Of a DNA stretch of 64,000 bases, positions 24,350-35,144 are shown piece by piece. Position 1 is the stretch's first letter. Every line of letters starts with the position of its first letter. Source of the stretch: Straminergon stramineum (Eukaryota; Streptophyta; Bryopsida; Hypnales; Calliergonaceae); the NCBI GenBank assembly GCA_963920665.1, contig OY987265.1, positions 36,833,001 to 36,897,000 of the forward strand. The letters are read 5' to 3'. The position numbers were made by a program, and so were the translations under genes. The notes below the pieces were generated by a model. It ran no database searches. It saw nothing but the letters and a program-made list of their open reading frames with translations, and was not told the DNA's origin.

Positions 24350-25540
24350 GAGAACCCCAATTGCCTTGAAGTTGTGGGAAATTTTCTTTTGCAAATACGA
24401 ACGGAAACAAGGTTCAATCGACCTGTTGCTACCAATTCTAATGTTCTATGTTTGAATTCTTCAGCTTCTATTGTTCTTTGGCATCTTTGCACTTGTACTC
24501 TACATCCATTTAGTCATTGGTACATAAGTAAGTGGCGAGAAGCATTCAGGGATGTTGACCAACAAGAAAATTAGTGAAGGATAATTCACTTAGGAATGTT
24601 ATAATATTCTACTCATCATGTAATCATTTGATAGTTTCTCTCTAATATTGAATACAAACTACATCACCATTTCATTACATAGACTGATACAAACTCATCT
24701 ATATAGTTTTTCATTTACTCATTCTTAGTAAATTCTAATGACATTTAAACATCTTCTCATGGAAACATTGCACCTCGATGAATTTTTTTTTGGTGTTGTT
24801 GCATTGCAATAGATTGCATTCCAATTGGCAACATATACAAAAATTTGTCCACAATTGCCAAATGCATGGTTATAGAAGTTGATCACAAGTGAAAAAGTTG
24901 GATAGATTGGTGACATTTGGAGTCAGTGATCATGTTGCATATTGCATATTTCTAACATCAATTCCATTATATTGATGGTATTTCATGGGCTCAATTTGAC
25001 ATTTGTAGTAGGCGATTGTGAAAATAGATGTTCAAACTAATAACCAAATTGCTTTCATCCACAATATTGGGCTCTTGAGGGTTCATTTCAATGGAAGTGT
25101 GCCAATTTGACAAAATCGAAGTTTCACACAATTGTCATGATTATCCAAAATTAATGTCCAAGTGTTTGTTGAATAAATGTGTGGTGGATTGGTGATGCAA
25201 TACCATGCAATATGGTCAATGGTAATGCAAAAATTAATGGTCATTGCAACACAATAATTTAGTATCAACTAGATTTTACCACTAAAAGCAAAGACATTGC
25301 TTCTCACCAACAACAAACTCAATCATCATCCCTTCTCACTCAAATTCCACTAAAACTTTAACTAGACACTAGTCTAGTGAGGAGGGAAGGAGAGTACACT
25401 AGACCAATGGTGCTCATCCTTGACGGATCAAATCAATTTTGATATCATCTCAAGTCTTTTTACACATTGTAGGGCAATTTTGTAAACAAAAGTGTGGGAA
25501 TTATGCATTGTGTGACCAAACTCTCCTCACAACGCCACAT
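24350..25540. repeat. Segment duplicated at 43340-44540 (block 1 copy)
   Basis: The sequence matches 43340-44540 collinearly, for example GGTTCAATCGAC, GGAAGTGTGCC-ATTTGA, AAGTGTTTGTTGAATAAATG and CTCAAATTCCACTAAAACTT. It preserves the empty site of the LINE near 25470-25510. No coding sequence is recognised. Confidence 0.75.
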
Positions 25541-25639
25541 TCTAACTGTCCTTGCTTTGACACATGCTCATTGCTTTGGGTGCCACCCAATACTTTGGTG
25601 GTGAAAAACAAGACCACTACTTGACAAGATCTGATAGTT

Positions 25640-26600
25640 CTGATGGGATCCAATTCGTATCCAGTTTGGAGCTTAGTTTTGTGGGGGATTGTGAGTACTG
25701 CACTACAGCTTTTGTCGACCTTTTTGTCGGTATGAGCATGTCAGTATCCAAAGATTGTGCGTTTTGAATTGGGATTTGAAGATCGCGCTCATTAGTGCTT
25801 TCTCTTACTTTTTTGCGACGAATTTGCAGATATGTTGGATGTCCCCTACTCGATGCATTTGGTTTGAACTAGTGCAGTTCTATTCTATTTGGAGTCAACT
25901 TCGTGCGCTTGCTCCTTCCTATTATCACTGGTGCGGATTCTCAATACTCATCAGAGCTAGTATTCTTGCACATTTGTGCCAATTTGATGTTGGTGGATGT
26001 GATAAGGTTGTGAGCCTCTTAACAAATTTTGTAGCGACAGGATTACCGGAGAACGGAATCTTTTGCTGATTTTTCATTTTTGAATTGCGTTTGATCTACT
26101 TAACCTGTGTGTTTTCTTCGTAGCATTTTGGAAGAGTCTATTTGGAAGCGGTAGTTACATCAATACAAAGATTCAGTTTTTTGGTTAACCTGGATCAGAT
26201 CATCATCCCTTGCCATGTTTTGCTAGTGCTTGTCAAGTTGGTTGCTTGATTGGGAGGTGTGACTTTGTACAGCATCCAATAGCATCTGATTTAATTGAAT
26301 AGATTTTCTATTAAACTCTATGTGATCAGTTGTTTTGTTTTTGTTTTTCAGATACAAATGAAACAGAATTTCATTGCAGTGGTCAGGGTTTTCTTATCTG
26401 CTGTGCATTCCATTGGAATAGCCTGTGAATTTAAAGTTTCTGGTGTGCATTTCTTGGTTGATGTGCAGATCTAGAAGGAATGATGTGTGTAACTGACAAC
26501 TCTTGCAAAAGTGCTTGTAGCGAAAAAATCCATGGATTAATGACTGTTGTTATTTCCTAGTCAGATGATGCTTTTGGACTTTTTTGATTCTGATGCTCAC
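25640..26600 (+). repeat. Orphan copy of the TNL 5' region (block 1)
   Basis: It is homologous to the TNL1 upstream region 7700-8530 (TTTGTCGGTATGAGC, GCTTGATTGGGAGGTGTGAC, GCAGATCTAGAAGG) and to 51550-52320. No TIR exon follows; the match runs into the 3-kb repeat instead. I infer a TNL gene that lost its body, or a promoter segment copied alone. A short LINE tail is inserted at 26337-26381. Confidence 0.7.
26337..26381 (-). mobile_element. Very short LINE 3' tail insertion
   Basis: A T-rich run followed by GATACAAATGAAACAGAATT matches the 3' end of the LINE and the tails at 32944 and 33128. The imperfect flanking repeats are TCAGTTGTTTT and TCAGGGTTTTC. The paralogous site near 52120-52130 is empty. 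Confidence 0.6.
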
Positions 26601-28800
26601 AGTAGTAGAATGCTATTGAAGGCCATAGGTATTGCCATTAAATGTCCATCAATGGTGCAAATGGATAATAAAAATGGAGGCATGCAAACCTTAAACTTGA
26701 AAAACATGGTGTATGTAATTGCCTAGGATGGCACAAAGTGTCCTACCACTCATAATTCCACACAGACTAAAATATTGTCTACTTCCAAATCAAACATAGT
26801 CCTTAACCACTCATAAAATTGTGCAACAAGAAATTCTGATTGACACCAATTCACTACTAGAATTCAAGGTTCAATAGTAGAGGGGCAGTTCTTACAACAT
26901 CATGGGCATAATATGGACAGGCTATCTAACTGAAATGAGGTTGTTCGTACAACACAAAGTGGCCAATCCAATGAACGGCTTTGCCAACATTCCACAACTC
27001 TAATGGAGTACCATATGACCACGCTTGCAAAAAAAGCCCCAAATTCATCATGAAGAAGTCAATGGAATCTACCACTTCATGAGTGCCTAATCATCTTCAT
27101 GATGCTCCACCTTCCTCTTTCTTCTTTTGACAACATTTTTTATTCTTCAAGGCACCCTTGTTGAGACTCGATGACATGTTATCATCAACATCCCACATAG
27201 ATAAGAAGATTCAAATATGACTTTGGATGGATGGCAAGTATTTTGGGCAAAACATCAATAACTTTGAAGGACTTTGAATTGTTCATCATCAAGAATATGG
27301 ACTTTGGAGCACTTAGGGACAAAGCATCACAAGATTATTGGCTAGACAATACAAAGTTACATGACATGAAAGAATTGCTATCATGATGAGCATCATGTAT
27401 AACATATAAATGTATATAAGTTCTAATACAACAACATTGGTTCTAGAACCACTGGAAAAAAGAAAATGGGGGTTGGATTATTGCTTACCTTGTCCCTTCT
27501 TTAGATGATAGATCCTCCATTCCAAACAATTGCAAGAAAAGCACAAATCATATTGTATTGGGTAGATGACACAAGAGAACTACAATCCTAAAGTTTTGAA
27601 GTATTTTGAGACCCAAAATGGCTTCAAAATATTCTTTCCCAAGACAAGGCTAAAAATCTTTATCTTCTCTTATGCTTTAATGAATACAACTTTTAGTTAA
27701 TTTGTTTGAGTATATCCTCCTAAGATATTAAGAAAAAAATCTTGTTCTATTACAAATATTCAAACTTTTGTTTTCTAGACCTATTCAAAAGTGAAGTTTT
27801 GCCTTTCAAATTTCATAGTAAAAACGTGTGTCTCCCATAAGTTGTGCATTATAATCGAAATGATAGAAAATGGGTTGAGAATAGTTATATGAAAAACAAA
27901 ACAAAACAAAAAGAGATCTATTATAATCATCTTTTAAAACATTTTTACAAGCAAATGGTGATCTATGATGAAAGCAAAACGTAAATCACTTATAACTCTT
28001 AGATTGAAATTGAGAATCATCAACCCCCAATGGTAAGAGTGCTCTAGTAAGAAACACATGTCCAATGTTTCTGGTTTTACATGAAAGTTTCATAAATTGA
28101 CTTACAAATCGACATTACATGTTTCTTCTACTCTAATTTGCTTGCAAAATAAAAACAAATAACTTTCATCTAGCTACCAATCTATTCAATCAAATGAGAA
28201 TAATTATTTACAAATAATAATAAATAGAATACTTTGACATAGAAACAACAAAAAGCCTTATAACCTTTGCAATGCTCTTTAGAATGAAATGAAACAAAGC
28301 TTCAAGATCCATATTTCCATAGATTTGGTAGCAGCTGAATGACCGGCATGTGGTGGACGATACTATGTCAGTCTTCCAACCTCAAACAAGTTTAAATGGT
28401 ACATCCATGTAAATCTTTAATAAATGATTTCAAATCCAACACCCTAAATCCTTTGGATTGAGGCAATTTATCCTATACGGAGGAACCATATTGTCTTGAG
28501 TTCAAGGAAATGGTTCTCACTCAAAATGGTTGTAAAAAGTAAACACCATTCACAATAGTCCTCCTCGGACTTCATCATGATGGATGACTACCTTTGACTC
28601 AGATTTCCATGGCAAAAAATCAAGCCTAAAGTTCATAGAAATGAAAAGCAAAGTCCTTCAAGTAAATCCGTAAAAGGCCTTGCAAGAGAATCTCAACTAA
28701 GACAATCCCAAAGACTCCTCCTCCATGCATAACACACTCTCTAGTCCCAAGGCAATATCACTTAATAGAGAAACCAAAAAAACAGTAGAGTTAGATGTCT
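26560..28800. repeat. 3-kb repeat, copy 1
   Basis: It shares ordered blocks with the copies at 52300, 56311 and 59955: GTACAACACAAAGTGGCC, ATCATCTTCATGATGCTCCA, CTTTCTTCTTTTGACAACAT, TAGCAGCTGAATGACCGGC and GATGACTACCTTTGACTC. No complete ORF is present. It lacks the GC-rich right part (GGGCACTC to GAAGTCAGACAAC) seen in the other copies. Confidence 0.7.
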
Positions 28801-28959
28801 TCAATTTCAATTGGACTAAACACCATTCAATGCAAATATTACAATACAAATCAATACAAGTAGAAAAAAACATTCAGTGCAAATAGAGGAAGGGGGAAGT
28901 TATACAGGGCATAGGGATGTAGGACTCTTGTGCTAATGATGACTAGTTCATAAAGCAAT

Positions 28960-30200
28960 AACATGCATACAATGGTCAAATGAAGAGGATACAACTGCCT
29001 TGAGGATTCCATCACACAGGATTGAACAGTCCTTGTCCAAACTCGTAGATTGGCTTGCAAACATTGCTAAATAAGGTTGCCTTTGCAAGCTTAACTGTAG
29101 AAATATCAAGGATTCACAGCAAACAGAGGCTCCAACAACACATAAATTATACAATAGACTTCTAAATTAAGTGCTAGTAGTTGCAAAAAGTGATATTGGT
29201 GGACCTTGCCTATCATTGTATTCTGGATTATATGGAGAAACACACTGTTATAACACCACATCTAGTTCAATTTAACATCTAAATAATTCCAAGCAAGTGC
29301 TGGAAAATACTTTCAATAGCAAAGATAGTCAACAACATGCCTCAAGTTCTAAGACTTGCAATTGGATATAGTCGTAAACCATGAGAAACTCTTTTTGCCA
29401 TTTGGAGATCATTGCACGTCATGTATTGGGCCTTCCTTGCTTGAAAGATAAAAAATACAAGAGGTAAAGGCTAGAAAAAGTTCACATGCTTGCTCATCAA
29501 CGCCTTCACTATTATGTGCATGACGCAAATATGACTTGTTCAATATTGCTAATAAGCGTGACACCAACAAAAAAGATTGACAAAATTATGTCCTCCAAAA
29601 CCATTTTCAATCAGTGACAAAAGTGTAAATAGCAAAAGGACTCATTCAAAGGTACAACTCCTTTGTGGCAGCCATCGCTTGTCAGAAATTGCAATTGCGC
29701 CTTTCCATAATAACTTGGATTCGTTTTGTCAACATCCGACTGAGCCAACATGAGAACGCCAATGGAACCTTTGTTCCACATTAGTTGAGCTGTGTTAGAC
29801 TTCGAATATGTGTACATTAGCTGGAGCACCTTGGCAGATGAGAAATATTATGAGTTGCACCAAGTAGATCATTCTTACAAGTAAAGACAAGATTCACAAC
29901 GACCAAGAAGTTTACTGCTTTACCTTCACCATTTCAATCAGAAACAATGCATAGGTGCATCGAGCAGAAAATACCTTAGTTAACATGGTAGGAAGCGTGG
30001 CGAATCTACAAGCCTTAACCTCAGGCATGTATGTGAAGCAGGTGACGAACGTGCTAGTTGAACACCTTCGATTCCTAGCAATTGAAGCTTATCAACGATG
30101 CCTTTGGAGAAATCATGCCCATCAAAAATGTGCGCTTCCTTTGTCACGAGCCAACATGCCATACTTTCATCCTCGTTGAATTGAATGATTGGCTTGACAT
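28960..30200 (-). pseudogene. eIF2A pseudogene with intron-like gaps (translation initiation factor 2A)
   Basis: Four exon-like pieces read on the minus strand in gene order. 30197-30020 gives IQFNEDESMACWLVTKEAHI and FSKGIVDKL. 29830-29640 gives GAPANVHIF, then after a frameshift NKGSIGVL, QSDVDKTNPSYYGK and GVVPL. 29441-29341 gives KEGPIHDVQ, a stop, SPNGK, then a frameshift and EFLMVYDY. 29097-28970 gives AKATLFSNVCKPIYEFGQG, a stop, and WNPQG. These match the WD40-like beta-propeller of eukaryotic eIF2A (DVDKTNQSYYGE, GPVHDVQWS, CKPTFEFG and WNPHG in intact proteins). In-frame stops replace conserved codons, so it is dead. Non-coding gaps remain where introns would be, so it arose by DNA duplication, not retroposition. 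Neither the first nor the last part of the protein is recognised. Confidence 0.85.
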
Positions 30201-30782
30201 AGAAACAACGAAATCAATCATAATATTCAAGAGTAGAAACTATACAGCTTGCAGCCTTTCTCCTATAGCACAAATAGAGTAAAGAACACTTACTTCTAGC
30301 TTGAAGAACTACCCCACTCTTGAAGTAGTTTACTCCATTCTCAAGCACGCAATTGCTGTCAATGAGCCTACTTTGGAAACATGCCAACTAAGGACCAAAC
30401 AAAAAGGAAACAAAGAATCCCAATTAATTTGAGCCACACCCTAAACCTTCACAGACATAACATGAGCTCAAGATTGTGCCCAAATTAATTGGATCTGGAT
30501 TCCTTTCCTTGGCTTTGTTGATTCCAAGGAAGCTCCTCAAGAATGGTAAGATGTGATGTAGCCAACAATTAGGATGCTTTGTGTTAATTAAGAAAACGGC
30601 TTAGAAGTTTCATTTGTGGAGTTGTTCACTGTTCAAAAGCAAGGGTCAAATTCTTCACTTGCCCCTATGGCTCTTGAAATGTGTGCCAATACGTGCCCCA
30701 AGGGCAAAAAGTCTCTGGACAATTTTATGTACCGTAGCAATTTGGCTAAATTTCCTACAAGTTTATGAAATGTTTTTTGTAC
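30201..30782. other. Intergenic DNA, no gene seen
   Basis: CCAATTAATTTGAGCC (near 30420) and CAAATTAATTGGATC (near 30481) form a loose inverted repeat. No gene or defined element is seen. Confidence 0.35.
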
Positions 30783-31752
30783 AATGGCTCTAAAAATGGT
30801 TCATACACTTACAATAAATGTCATAGCTAAGTCATGAATTAGAAATTTTTATCAAATTTCAGACATGTGGTACAAGGAACACACTTCCATATGATACATT
30901 TTCAAAAAAAGTTAAAACGATTTATGGATTTCTAATAATTGAATGAAATTTATTAATTTAGTTTTTCTTAAAGAAGTAAATTTTTTTAAAGATTCTTTAG
31001 GAAGTGGAATGAAAATTCTATTTGGAAATTTCTAGTAATAATATTTTCAAAAATTTTTAATTTTTTTTAATTAAATATTATTGACTAAAATATGACCCTG
31101 AATGTTTACATTTCTTATGATTCACTCAAAAAATCTTTAAATTTTTTTGAAAACCAGAAAAGTGTATGTAATATTTATATATTATTTTTTATTTTATTTT
31201 TTGGAGATTTTTGGAATGAATTAGAAGAAATGTAAACATTCAGGGTCATCTTTTAGTTAATTATATTTTAAAATTTGTGAAATTCTTACTGGAAATTTAC
31301 AAATAGAATACTCATTCCACTTGAAATAAATTTATATATATTGAAAGTTATTCAATTAATAAATTTGATTAAATTTTAAAAAAATTTAAATTTTTGAATT
31401 TAAAAATTTGACTTTAAGCCTTCAATGATGTTGAGGACTTTTTTGTCCAATGGATGACAAACAATCTTCCTATGTAGGACAGAAGTGTAATTCTTCATCT
31501 ATGGAATTTTGTACAAAACTAAAAGATCTTGTATAGTAGTTTGACCTCCAATGAGTATTTTGGGTTGTTTAAAAGTAGATGATGCCTAAAGGTTCCCAAA
31601 GGGATGATTTCCACGGTCATCAATCCATCCTTTAAGGGTTAAGCAAATGTGTTCCTTGTACCCAAATATGTCCAAACTTTCAAGGGAAAATCAAATTTCT
31701 CAATTAAATATGACAATTCTTTAGGACAAACTATGAATACTTATGAGAGCCA
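30783..31752. mobile_element. Large foldback element with a TTAA MITE inserted in its right arm
   Basis: Arms of over 300 bp pair from TGGCTCT (30783) with AGAGCCA (31746-31752) through TGGTACAAGGAACACAC, GAAGTGGAATGAAAATTC and, at the centre, GACCCTGAATGTTTACATTT (about 31093 with 31227). The right arm is interrupted at 31414-31642 by a TTAA-flanked MITE. No ORF is present. Confidence 0.75.
31418..31638. mobile_element. TTAA-flanked MITE (221 bp) inside the foldback
   Basis: It lies between TTAA 31414-31417 and TTAA 31639-31642, and its right end is CATCCTTTAAGGG. It is homologous end to end to 60449-60670 and 22396-22585. The left arm of the host foldback provides the uninterrupted sequence. 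Confidence 0.75.
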
Positions 31753-31816
31753 CTCTAGTAGGGCTGGGAATAACTAATCTCCTCGTTTGTCCCCTCCAAG
31801 TGAATCCAAGGATGTA

Positions 31817-32633
31817 CTCCTCTGCCCCAAAATAATTCCGTGGTTTGAAAACATTGGTTAACCCCTAAAGGACAATTGTCCGTTGAACGGACAATCAAAA
31901 TCCGGGTAGGTTCCTATGAAGTCAATTTTGGTTGGATGTTCACAAATTTTTGACACAAGGTGTAAACATGTACCCCCTAAGTGGGAATATAATTTTTTTT
32001 CGATCAGATGCCCGGATCAAAAGTTATGCTGCCCCAAACTTTTTTTCTAATCGAGCAGCTTTTGCAAAACTCCTCCTTTACTTCTGAAATTTTACAGGTA
32101 TGTAATTTAAATGATTTCAGATACAAGTGTAAAAGAAATAACCATGTATAGTGTAAAAATCTCACTTTTACAGGAGTTAAAGTCTGCTGGCCCTGTCGGG
32201 CAGGGTCAAAAAGAAACTTTTTCTTCTAACTTCGAACGTTATAATCTTTCAATCCGTGCGGTCAAAGTTTCTGAAATTTTTTCCACATGTTCCCATAGTA
32301 GTCTAGTACAAATTTGTACGGTTAAAATTTGAAAAAAAAAAATATTTTTTTCATTTTTTTCTTACTGTTCTAAGAAGTGGCAGTTTTTCACAGTTTGTGT
32401 CCAAAATGTGCCTCGTCCTTTAGGGGTTAAAATAAGCTTAGTTTGGAATTGCACTAGAAAAAATAAATATGCAAATAACAATTTCTCGTAATATAACATT
32501 GTAATGGTACACATACTTCCAAGCAAAATTTTTTTTTATCACATACGAGAAGCACACAAAACAATTTTTTTTGACAAAATCTAAGACTTTAATTAGTGTT
32601 CTAAATCCACGGAATTATTTTGGGGCAGAGGAG
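31817..32633. mobile_element. Stowaway-like (Tc1/mariner) MITE nested in the hAT-like MITE
   Basis: The termini CTCCTCTGCCCCAAAATAAT and their inverse at 32605-32633 extend over about 30 bp and are flanked by TA (31815-31816 and 32634-32635). Grass Stowaway elements start similarly (CTCCCTCYGTCCC). Without the further nested TTAA element it would be about 250 bp. Confidence 0.75.
31862..32426. mobile_element. TTAA-flanked element of 565 bp nested in the Stowaway-like MITE
   Basis: The ends CCCCTAAAGGACAATTG and GCCTCGTCCTTTAGGGG share a perfect 12-bp inverted repeat, CCCCTAAAGGAC. It is flanked by TTAA at 31858-31861 and 32427-32430. Its right half is related to the right half of 60838-61780. 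No transposase is present. Confidence 0.85.
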
Positions 32634-32943
32634 TATTTAAAAACAAGTCAATCTAGGGGTGTATATAAAAGAAAAAGACCCCCTATTTTGTGCTTCATCA
32701 TTTTATCTACTATATCTCTCCTAGAGAATTTGGGGCCTCTGATTGCATGCATGAATTCCAAATTTGTAAAGTTTATCATGCGTGGCAAATAAAAAATTTC
32801 AGGGTTTTCCATTGACCTTTGGGGACGACAAGTGAGGGGGGCAGTTCACCCGGGCCCTCCAGAAGGAGGTGAAAGCATGCGAACACAGCTGGACCCTGCC
32901 CTTTGATTAATTCTAGCAGGGCGACAGTGCCGTACAGTAGTTT

Positions 32944-33043
32944 TTGCTTTTCTTTTCTTTTTGACACAAATGAAACGGAATTTCATTGCCAAGGTTAGAA
33001 TACAAAACCGCCAGCCACACTTGGCCTGGCGGGTCAAACAAAT
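32944..33043 (-). mobile_element. 100-bp LINE 3' tail with target duplication
   Basis: It is flanked by GTACAGTAGTTT at 32932-32943 and 33044-33055. It starts with a T-rich run (the A tail in reverse), then ACACAAATGAAACGGAATTT and a stem-loop (33008-33032) that match the 3' end of the LINE at 44548-44625. It is a severely 5'-truncated insertion on the minus strand. Confidence 0.85.
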
Positions 33044-33127
33044 GTACAGTAGTTTGAGGAACTCAATTCTTCACCTAAGAAGATACGAGGCAGATACACT
33101 ACCGGGACTGTAGCTTTGTAGACTTTT

Positions 33128-33186
33128 TTTTTTTTTTTTTTTGACACAAATGAAACGAAATTTCATTGCACAAGGGAATAAAATAC
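33128..33186 (-). mobile_element. 59-bp LINE 3' tail with 16-bp target duplication
   Basis: Exact repeats AGCTTTGTAGACTTTT lie at 33112-33127 and 33187-33202. Between them sits a T run and GACACAAATGAAACGAAATT, followed by about 25 bp more of LINE-like sequence. It stops before the outer stem-loop seen in the neighbouring insertion. Confidence 0.9.
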
Positions 33187-33202
33187 AGCTTTGTAGACTT
33201 TT

Positions 33203-35144
33203 CTTACCGTGCCCAGGTCCAATCAAGGGTTTGACCCCTCCTCCTCGTTCAGTTTCTCGTTTGCTTTGTGCGCCGCTTCTCTTCGTGAGTTTCCGTGCGC
33301 CTCTTCTGTTGTGTTAGAGTTCTGTGCACCCCCGCCGTGCTCCTCTTCTGAGCACACATGGATGAAGATTTCGGAATTTGATAGAAATCATGGAGTTTGT
33401 TGTTGTTCATTTCGTTTCTGCCGCTTTCGAGTCTGGCTTCATCGTTTGTCCAATGTTCTAGGTAAGCTTCGTACTTTTGGTCGAGGATATTATGAAATTG
33501 ATGCAATCTCGTGCTTATGAACTGCTAGCTGAAAGTCGGTGTATTCTTGATCAGTACTTTGTTCAAAGACGAGCCTGATTGAATTGTGAAGCATTTACTG
33601 TGCTTCTTCACTTCGTTTCTGGGTTTGGCAGTATCATTTTTTCCGCATGGTTTTTACTTCAAGTGGTCTTTTCTCACTTTGGAAAATAGCTTAATCAATC
33701 GATTCATTCCCATGTTGAAAGTACAGCATCGAAGATGACTTGCGGTGTAGATTACATCATAGCAGACGAGATGATTCAGAGATTAGTTCACCGAGATTGC
33801 AGGAAATGGAACTGATGAAGTTGATGACTGGACTAGTATGACGATGATTTTCTGTTTCAAGTAAGAATGCAGTTCTGAAGTTGTGGTGAATGGTTCTTTG
33901 CAGATGTAGAGTTTAAGCTTGTTCGAAGGCAAACCTGGAGCGGTCCCCATACTCCAAATTCGGATGCATGCATCTCCAGTCAAGGCTGTCGATGTGCATG
34001 TCCAGGAGATGAAAGGGAGTTGCATCGTGAACATTGCGAAAGACTGTTCCAGTATGTTTTTGAACCTCACAGTTTGTGGTTCATCTTTTCTCCTTTAGAA
34101 TGCATGCTTTTGTTTTTGGCAAAAAGATTGATAGCTTCATGAATGTTCTTGTTTCCATGTAAGGTGATGCTTTGGATGGGACATTCTTGGTTGACCTTCG
34201 TCAAAATGGTTCAGATTATGTTAGCACTGTTTCAAAGCCATGATCAAACCACCAATATAAAGCTTGCCAACTCCTATTTTCAACATTATTTATTGTTAAT
34301 CACCTGAATCAATGAAGAACATTGCTCTTACTAGTTAGAAATACACAAAATTGGATTGAAAATGGTTCCTATGTGAGCTATTCAAAACTACTTGAATGAA
34401 TTTGAGACCCCAGTTGGGCCTAATGATTCTTTAGGGTTTGAATCATCAACACACTCATAAAGATTGAGAAATGTTCAAGACAATGGATGAAATGAAATGG
34501 TTCTTCTTGTCCTCCCTTGCTTTGTGCACGTTTTGCATAAAATTAGGCATTTGGTTTTTGGTGTATTGAGGTCTACAGGTGAATAAGAAATGATGTGTGG
34601 AACATTAATGTTTTGCCAACACTTATGTCCCGATCAACACTACTGTGAGTTATGTAGAGAGGTTGTGATGAGCATTGACTCACGAGATGGTGGTATATTC
34701 TATTGGCATTTCATTTGTAGGGGATACATTCATATGTTTTTTAAGAACTCTTAAAGAGGTGATTTCAAGGAGGACACTAGCAAGTCTTGGGAGCAATTCT
34801 TCAAGGAATCTTCAAATGCACTCTACAAACTAAGGTTTGCAATTGCAATACTCTTTTACCTAGGAACTCCACATTGACATCATGAAGGCTACCAGTTGTT
34901 GAGAAGAAACAAGTTGACATTGCATGTGAGTACTCATGTTATATACACTTCTATATCAATTATGTTGTATATTATATTAATATCAATTCCTTTAGAATTG
35001 GGCTTTCCAAGGTTGCAAGAAGAGCAACTTGTGTTGTGTATGTCATGTGAACTACAAACTAATTTTTTTTTTCAAAATTAGAACTTAGAATTTTTTTCGA
35101 GTCTTGCAATAATTGATTTGTATTCCAATTTTGTTGTAGTAAGC
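33203..35144 (+). promoter_or_regulatory. TNL2 upstream region (promoter and probable 5' UTR introns)
   Basis: It is homologous in patches to the region before TNL1: TTCATGAATGTTCTT near 34138, TTCAAGACA near 34468, CTAGCAAGTCTTGGGAG near 34776, and GAGTACTCATG near 34927. It starts GC-richer (33230-33480), as TNL1 does. No conserved ORF precedes the 58-bp first coding exon. Confidence 0.5.

Larger units (their letters stand above)
31761..32856. mobile_element. hAT-like MITE carrying nested insertions
   Basis: Its outer parts (31761-31816 and 32636-32856) match the intact 237-bp copy at 60078-60314: CTCGT-TGTCCC, CCCCCTATTTTGTGCTT, CTCTCCTAGA-AATTTGGGGCCTCT and AATAAAAAATTTCAG. The ends are GGGCTGGG and CCCGGGCC, and the flanking 8-mers CTCTAGTA and CTCCAGAA match at six of eight positions. 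It was split by the Stowaway-like element. Confidence 0.7.
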
